Source: Parafilimonas terrae
GTDB taxonomy: Bacteria; Bacteroidota; Bacteroidia; Chitinophagales; Chitinophagaceae
Assembly: GCF_900115755.1 (NCBI RefSeq)
Contig: NZ_FOXQ01000004.1
Span: forward strand, 62,001-126,000
Direction of reading: 5' to 3'
Length of the DNA stretch: 64,000 nt
Positions 60,469 to 64,000 of the stretch are shown piece after piece; within the stretch, counting starts at the first letter, position 1, and every line of letters begins with the position of its first letter. Both the position numbers and the translations under genes were made by a program. Below the pieces are notes generated by a model, which ran no database searches, had not been told where the DNA came from, and worked only from the letters and a program-made list of their open reading frames with translations.

Positions 60469-61512
60469 ATGTTTAATACCAAAAATATTTCTCCGGATAA
60501 TCTGTCTTTTTTTACGGCTGTATGCTTATCAGTTCCTGTAGGCATTGCATTCTATATCATCAGCTTTAAATGGATAGACGCCCTTATTGCATTGGTGATC
60601 GTATTTATACTTTCATTTTTTCTTATCCGCTTTGTTTTAAATAAATTTATTTACAGGAAAATAAAAGTTATTTACAAGTACATCTATCAAACCAAAGCCA
60701 ATAAACGCGAAGAGATTTACCAGAAATATATTCTGCCTAAAAAAAGTATTGAAGAAGTAAACAGCGATGTTGAAAAATGGGCGGAACAGCAGGCTGCTGT
60801 AATTGATGATCTTAAAAACAATGAACGTTACCGCCGTGAATTTTTACAAAACCTTGCGCATGAAATAAAAACACCAATATTTGCCATACAGGGCTATATT
60901 GACAGTTTGTTAGATGGCGCTCTCGAAAACCCATCTTTAACTAAAAAATTTCTTGAAAACGCTTCCCGCAATGTAGGCCGTATGGTTGAACTGGTACGCG
61001 ACCTTGATGAAATAACAAAGCTCGAAAGCGGCGAACAGCTACTGCATAAAAAGAAATTTATAATACAGGAAATTATACGTGAAGTGTTTGAAACGCTTTC
61101 AAGAAAAGCCGGTGAAAAAAACATTCATTGCAGCATTAAAAAAGGATGTGAACAGCCGGTTGAAGTATTTGCCGATAAAGAAAAAATCGTTCGCGTTTTA
61201 ATTAACCTTGTTAGCAATGCCATTAAATATGGAAAAAACGATGGCCATGTAACTGCTGGTGTTTATAATACAGACGAGCAGCATGTATTGATAGAAATTT
61301 CAGACGATGGTATTGGTATAGCAGAGCAACATTTATCAAGAATTTTTGAACGATTTTACAGAACCGATACAGGCCGCAGCCGCAATACAGGCGGAACAGG
61401 ATTAGGCCTTGCTATATGTAAACATATTATTGAAGCGCATGGCAAAAGTATTCATGTGCGCAGCAAAGAAGATGTGGGAACAACTATTGGTTTTACGCTT
61501 GATAAAGGATAG
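60469..61512 (+). CDS. PhoR-type sensor histidine kinase
   Basis: This 347-residue kinase has two transmembrane segments close together (about residues 16-32 and 37-56) with almost no outer loop between them, then a cytoplasmic linker, the HisKA domain with H131 in NLAHEIKTPIFAIQGYIDSL, and HATPase with LVSNAIKYGKNDGH, DDGIGIAEQHLSRIFERFYR and GGTGLGLAICKHIIEAHG. It lacks a HAMP or PAS domain, so the signal is probably sensed within the membrane or by a partner. A -7 element TACCTTTG (60441-60448) is present 21 nt before the ATG, so the kinase may also have its own transcript. Confidence 0.94.
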   Translation: MFNTKNISPDNLSFFTAVCLSVPVGIAFYIISFKWIDALIALVIVFILSFFLIRFVLNKFIYRKIKVIYKYIYQTKANKREEIYQKYILPKKSIEEVNSDVEKWAEQQAAVIDDLKNNERYRREFLQNLAHEIKTPIFAIQGYIDSLLDGALENPSLTKKFLENASRNVGRMVELVRDLDEITKLESGEQLLHKKKFIIQEIIREVFETLSRKAGEKNIHCSIKKGCEQPVEVFADKEKIVRVLINLVSNAIKYGKNDGHVTAGVYNTDEQHVLIEISDDGIGIAEQHLSRIFERFYRTDTGRSRNTGGTGLGLAICKHIIEAHGKSIHVRSKEDVGTTIGFTLDKG

Positions 61513-61532
61513 GATTAGCAGAAAGCATTTTA

Positions 61533-61560
61533 CAATTGAACATTGATTATTGATTATTTC
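61533..61560. repeat. Half copy of the heptad hairpin repeat
   Basis: Heptads of the ATTGAnn type in tandem (attgaac, attgatt, attgatt) match the right arm of the hairpins at 7.65 and 30.6 kb; no left arm is present. It is in the gap between the kinase and LytTR regulator genes, which are convergent. Confidence 0.5.
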
Positions 61561-61567
61561 CCAGCTC

Positions 61568-62347
61568 TTATTTTCCCATCCACCTCTTAAAATCTGATAC
61601 CTTTTCGCGGCTTACAATAGCTTCTTTATCAACAGCAGGTTTTAACTGCAGCAATAAACGGTTGCCAAAGTAATCGTGTATCTGGCTGATGCTTTTCACA
61701 GCAACATAAAAGGCGCGGCTTATACGAAAGAATTGTTGCGGGTCGAGCATATCTTCCAGTTCATCCATTGTATAATCCACAACAAATTTCCGGTTGTCAT
61801 CTGTTTTAAAAAAGTTGAGCCTGCCATCACTGAAAAAGTAAGCGATCTCATCCACATCAATGGAAACAAGCTTTTGACCATGCTTTACCAGGAACCTTTT
61901 CCTGTATTCTTTCGGCTGCAGTTTCTGCTGTAGTTCTTTCACCAATGCATCCACACTTAAAGCGGGTTTTGTATCATCATCCTTATACAGTTGCTTCATT
62001 TGCCTGTACTTCTTTAATGCAGATGCAAGATCTTCCTTCTGTATAGGTTTCAGCAGGTAATCTATACTGTTTACTTTAAAAGCTTTTAATGCATATTCAT
62101 CATACGAAGTTGTAAATACAACCGCACTTCTCACTTCTGCCCGGCTGAATATTTCAAAGCTCTGGCCATCGCTTAATTCAATATCCATTAAAATAAGGTC
62201 CGGTGCGGGATTATTTTGCAGCCATTCAACCGTACCATTTATACTGTCGGCAATGCCAACAACTTCTGCGCCTTCATCTATATCATTTAATGTTTTCTTT
62301 AATTTTTTAACGGCAAGTTCTTCATCTTCCACTATCAATATTTTCAT
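61568..62347 (-). CDS. LytTR family response regulator (second)
   Basis: This 259-residue regulator has a receiver domain with E7-D8-E9, phosphorylation site D55 (LILMDIELSDGQSF) and a conserved K in YLLKPIQKEDL. The LytTR domain (about residues 150-258) has HGQKLVSIDVDEIAYFFSDGRLNFFKT and FFRISRAFYVAVKSISQIHDYFGNRLLLQLKP. The ATG at 62347 starts at the receiver; an upstream ATG at 62371 is less likely. It lies 16 bp after the kinase gene at 62364-63455, so they are cotranscribed. Confidence 0.94.
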   Translation of the reverse strand: MKILIVEDEELAVKKLKKTLNDIDEGAEVVGIADSINGTVEWLQNNPAPDLILMDIELSDGQSFEIFSRAEVRSAVVFTTSYDEYALKAFKVNSIDYLLKPIQKEDLASALKKYRQMKQLYKDDDTKPALSVDALVKELQQKLQPKEYRKRFLVKHGQKLVSIDVDEIAYFFSDGRLNFFKTDDNRKFVVDYTMDELEDMLDPQQFFRISRAFYVAVKSISQIHDYFGNRLLLQLKPAVDKEAIVSREKVSDFKRWMGK

Positions 62348-62363
62348 GTTATTTATTTTATGG

Positions 62364-63455
62364 TTAATCAATATTTGTTTTATTGCTCCTGTTTATAAAA
62401 CTAAATTTCATATCGCCTGTATTATTCCATATCAATGGCAATACCACCGTAAAATTTTTTCCATCGTGCAATACTTCATAGCCGCTAACATTTAGCAGTT
62501 CATATTTCGACCTGATATTTGCCAACCCTATTTTATTGGAAGGCATTTTTATTTTCTTGGGCTGAAGATTATTATGAACAGCAAGCCGGTTGCCTTCAGT
62601 GCTAAAAATATCTATCAGCAATGGCTGGCTCCTTGATACAATATTGTGCTTTACCGCATTTTCCACCAGCAGTTGCAGGCTTAAAGAGGGCAGCAAATAA
62701 TTATAGTATTTCCGGTCAACTTCCACCTGCAATTCAATGGCATCACCATGCCTCGTTTTTAAAAGATTATAGAATGACTGAATAAAATTCAGCTCATCTT
62801 TTAATGTTGATAAACTGTCTTCGTTATTACGTAATAAATAACGGTAAACTTTGCTCAGCTCATTCAAAAAAACTTCGGCCTGCGGCCTGTCTTCATTAAT
62901 TAAAGATGATAACGTGTTGAAACAATTAAAAAGGAAATGCGGGTTTACCTGGCCTTTCAATGCATCAAATTCCTGCTGAATATTCAACTGCTGCATTTCT
63001 TCTTTTTCAATAATGCTTTCTTTATACTTTTTATAAATAAAATCTGATTCCCATAACGTATCAGAAAGCATTACCAGCGCAATTACAATCCATATAGACA
63101 GGTTTAGCTGCTGCAAATCTTTCTTAAATCCAAACAGTGAAAAAGCATCATACACATTAAACACAAGTGTATAAACAGCTATGGCTATAATAGTATGCGC
63201 CCCCACAATAAATGCAACCCGCTTAACAGTCTGTTTCAAATCGGGCAGTGCCAACTGAATTTCATGCATCACAATTACATTCAGCCAAAAAGTGGCTATT
63301 CCTATTAAAAAATTAATACAGAAAACAACTGTAAATGCATCGTATCGCGCCCATATACTTTCGCCATACATTATGTAAAGCGTAATTATATCAATTACGG
63401 GCATGAGTATAAAGAAACTCCTCCATTCCCTTCGTGTTGGTGCATAAATGCTCAT
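62364..63455 (-). CDS. LytS-type sensor histidine kinase (second)
   Basis: This 363-residue kinase has four transmembrane segments (about residues 12-30, 41-63, 79-100, 119-135), the phosphorylated H173 in GQVNPHFLFNCFNTL, and the ATP-binding motifs LLVENAVKHNIVS and KIGLANIRSKYELL. It has no separate sensor domain, so the membrane part is the likely sensor. Its start overlaps the end of the next kinase gene upstream by 4 bp (ATGA). The two kinases are clear paralogues and probably serve the same LytTR regulator. Confidence 0.94.
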   Translation of the reverse strand: MSIYAPTRREWRSFFILMPVIDIITLYIMYGESIWARYDAFTVVFCINFLIGIATFWLNVIVMHEIQLALPDLKQTVKRVAFIVGAHTIIAIAVYTLVFNVYDAFSLFGFKKDLQQLNLSIWIVIALVMLSDTLWESDFIYKKYKESIIEKEEMQQLNIQQEFDALKGQVNPHFLFNCFNTLSSLINEDRPQAEVFLNELSKVYRYLLRNNEDSLSTLKDELNFIQSFYNLLKTRHGDAIELQVEVDRKYYNYLLPSLSLQLLVENAVKHNIVSRSQPLLIDIFSTEGNRLAVHNNLQPKKIKMPSNKIGLANIRSKYELLNVSGYEVLHDGKNFTVVLPLIWNNTGDMKFSFINRSNKTNID

Positions 63456-64000
63456 GCCATTACCTCCGCTTCACTGTTAATTAAAGGCAATTGTATAATG
63501 CGTTCATGCGCAGTATCTGCAATAATCAAATCGCCCTGGTTAAGCAGCCTGTATTTACTTACCAGGTTATCCAGCCCCAGCTCATAATCAAATGCATTGG
63601 TTACCGTTTTAAGCTGGATATTATTTTTAATGATAAGCTGCCTGTTATCATTTGCCTGTATGGTTATTTTTAAAGGCGATGCTTTCTGAATTATATTCCG
63701 GCTCAATGCATTTTCAAATATGGCCTGGAGGCTCAGTGGCGGCAATAAACAATTTTCAGCATCTTCAGTTACATGTATGGATACGGTTATGCCATCTCCG
63801 TATCTTGCTTTCAGCAACACGTAATACGATTCAATAAAAACCAATTCTTTTTTCAGCGATACAAGCAGGTCTTCATCGTTGCGCAGCATGTAACGATATA
63901 CCTTCGTCATCTCGTTTAAAAAAACTTCAGCGTCATTACCCTGTTCATTAATAAGGCTTGATAAAGAGTTAAGGCAGTTAAACAAAAAATGCGGGTTTAC
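63452..64000 (-). CDS. LytS-type histidine kinase, cut by the window edge (third)
   Basis: Only the last 182 residues are in the window, starting VNPHFLFNCLNSLSSL at the edge, with the phosphorylatable His. It is paralogous to the downstream kinase (similar lines: FLNEMTKVYRYMLRNDEDLL; LPPLSLQAIFENALSRNII). Compared with that kinase the N-box is changed: KHN is SRN, and the G-box is YELGLDNLVSKY. The N-terminal membrane part lies beyond the edge. It may have reduced kinase activity, but the His is intact. Confidence 0.9.
   Translation of the reverse strand, partial: VNPHFLFNCLNSLSSLINEQGNDAEVFLNEMTKVYRYMLRNDEDLLVSLKKELVFIESYYVLLKARYGDGITVSIHVTEDAENCLLPPLSLQAIFENALSRNIIQKASPLKITIQANDNRQLIIKNNIQLKTVTNAFDYELGLDNLVSKYRLLNQGDLIIADTAHERIIQLPLINSEAEVMA

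Noticed and set aside
1-64000. CRISPR arrays, tRNA or rRNA genes, prophage, complete insertion sequences
   Set aside because: Searched by eye on both strands. No regularly spaced repeats with spacers, no cloverleaf with TTCGAAT-type arm, no phage structural genes and no transposase were found.

Overview
The window is a contiguous piece of chromosome from a Bacteroidota bacterium, most likely of the family Chitinophagaceae or a close relative. The reasons are: secreted proteins with type IX secretion (T9SS) type A and type B C-terminal sorting domains; DUF4270/DUF4907 lipoproteins; LytTR two-component pairs; the bTHX ribosomal protein; two clpP genes next to clpX; promoters of the Bacteroidota kind (TTTG, 17-19 nt, TAnnTTTG) instead of -35/-10 boxes; and few Shine-Dalgarno sequences. 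Base composition is moderately AT-rich. I see no rRNA, tRNA, CRISPR array, prophage or complete insertion sequence. The species cannot be named from the sequence alone.

Layout. 0-8 kb: bTHX, HU, DUF4286, exonuclease III, a JmjC-like cupin protein, fused formimidoyltransferase-cyclodeaminase (histidine degradation), a Uma2-family protein, DUF2071 and an exported Gfo/Idh/MocA oxidoreductase. 8-14 kb: topoisomerase I, a small secreted protein, a TPP riboswitch driving a PnuC-type transporter overlapped by an acyl-CoA-dehydrogenase-like gene, a transglutaminase-like protein and a nitroreductase. 14-20 kb: a respiratory accessory operon (two cytochrome oxidase subunits III, subunit IV, SCO, DUF420) and a T9SS-secreted M4 peptidase. 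20-31 kb: mnmD, tryptophan dioxygenase, pyrH, an acyl-CoA thioesterase, a lipoprotein, clpP-clpP-clpX, folP, a small kinase and a sugar/alditol oxidase. 31-39 kb: a ROK kinase, a GH3 beta-glucosidase and two large T9SS cargo proteins.

39-45.4 kb holds the most coherent unnamed gene set. A kelch lipoprotein, a DUF4907 lipoprotein, a DUF4270 lipoprotein and an outer-membrane beta-barrel form one overlapping operon. It lies directly behind a LytTR regulator and a LytS-type kinase with a Met/His-rich outer loop. A nested stem-loop followed by a T-run lies between the regulator and the kelch start codon.

45.6-52.4 kb is an accessory stretch: an orphan solute-binding protein, AT-rich TPM and DUF418 genes, a small lipoprotein, an ABC-2 permease without ATPase, and a TonB-like protein. 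52.7-57.3 kb is one tight run: copper-type P-ATPase, antitoxin, RelE-like toxin, recQ. 57.4-61.5 kb has an exported protein with a probable caspase-like C-terminal domain, divergent from a PhoB/PhoR-like pair. 61.5-64 kb has a LytTR regulator with two tandem histidine kinases, the last cut by the window edge.

A family of intergenic hairpins built from 7-bp units occurs at about 7.7 and 30.6 kb, with a half copy at 61.5 kb. Simpler 7-bp-periodic tracts occur elsewhere.
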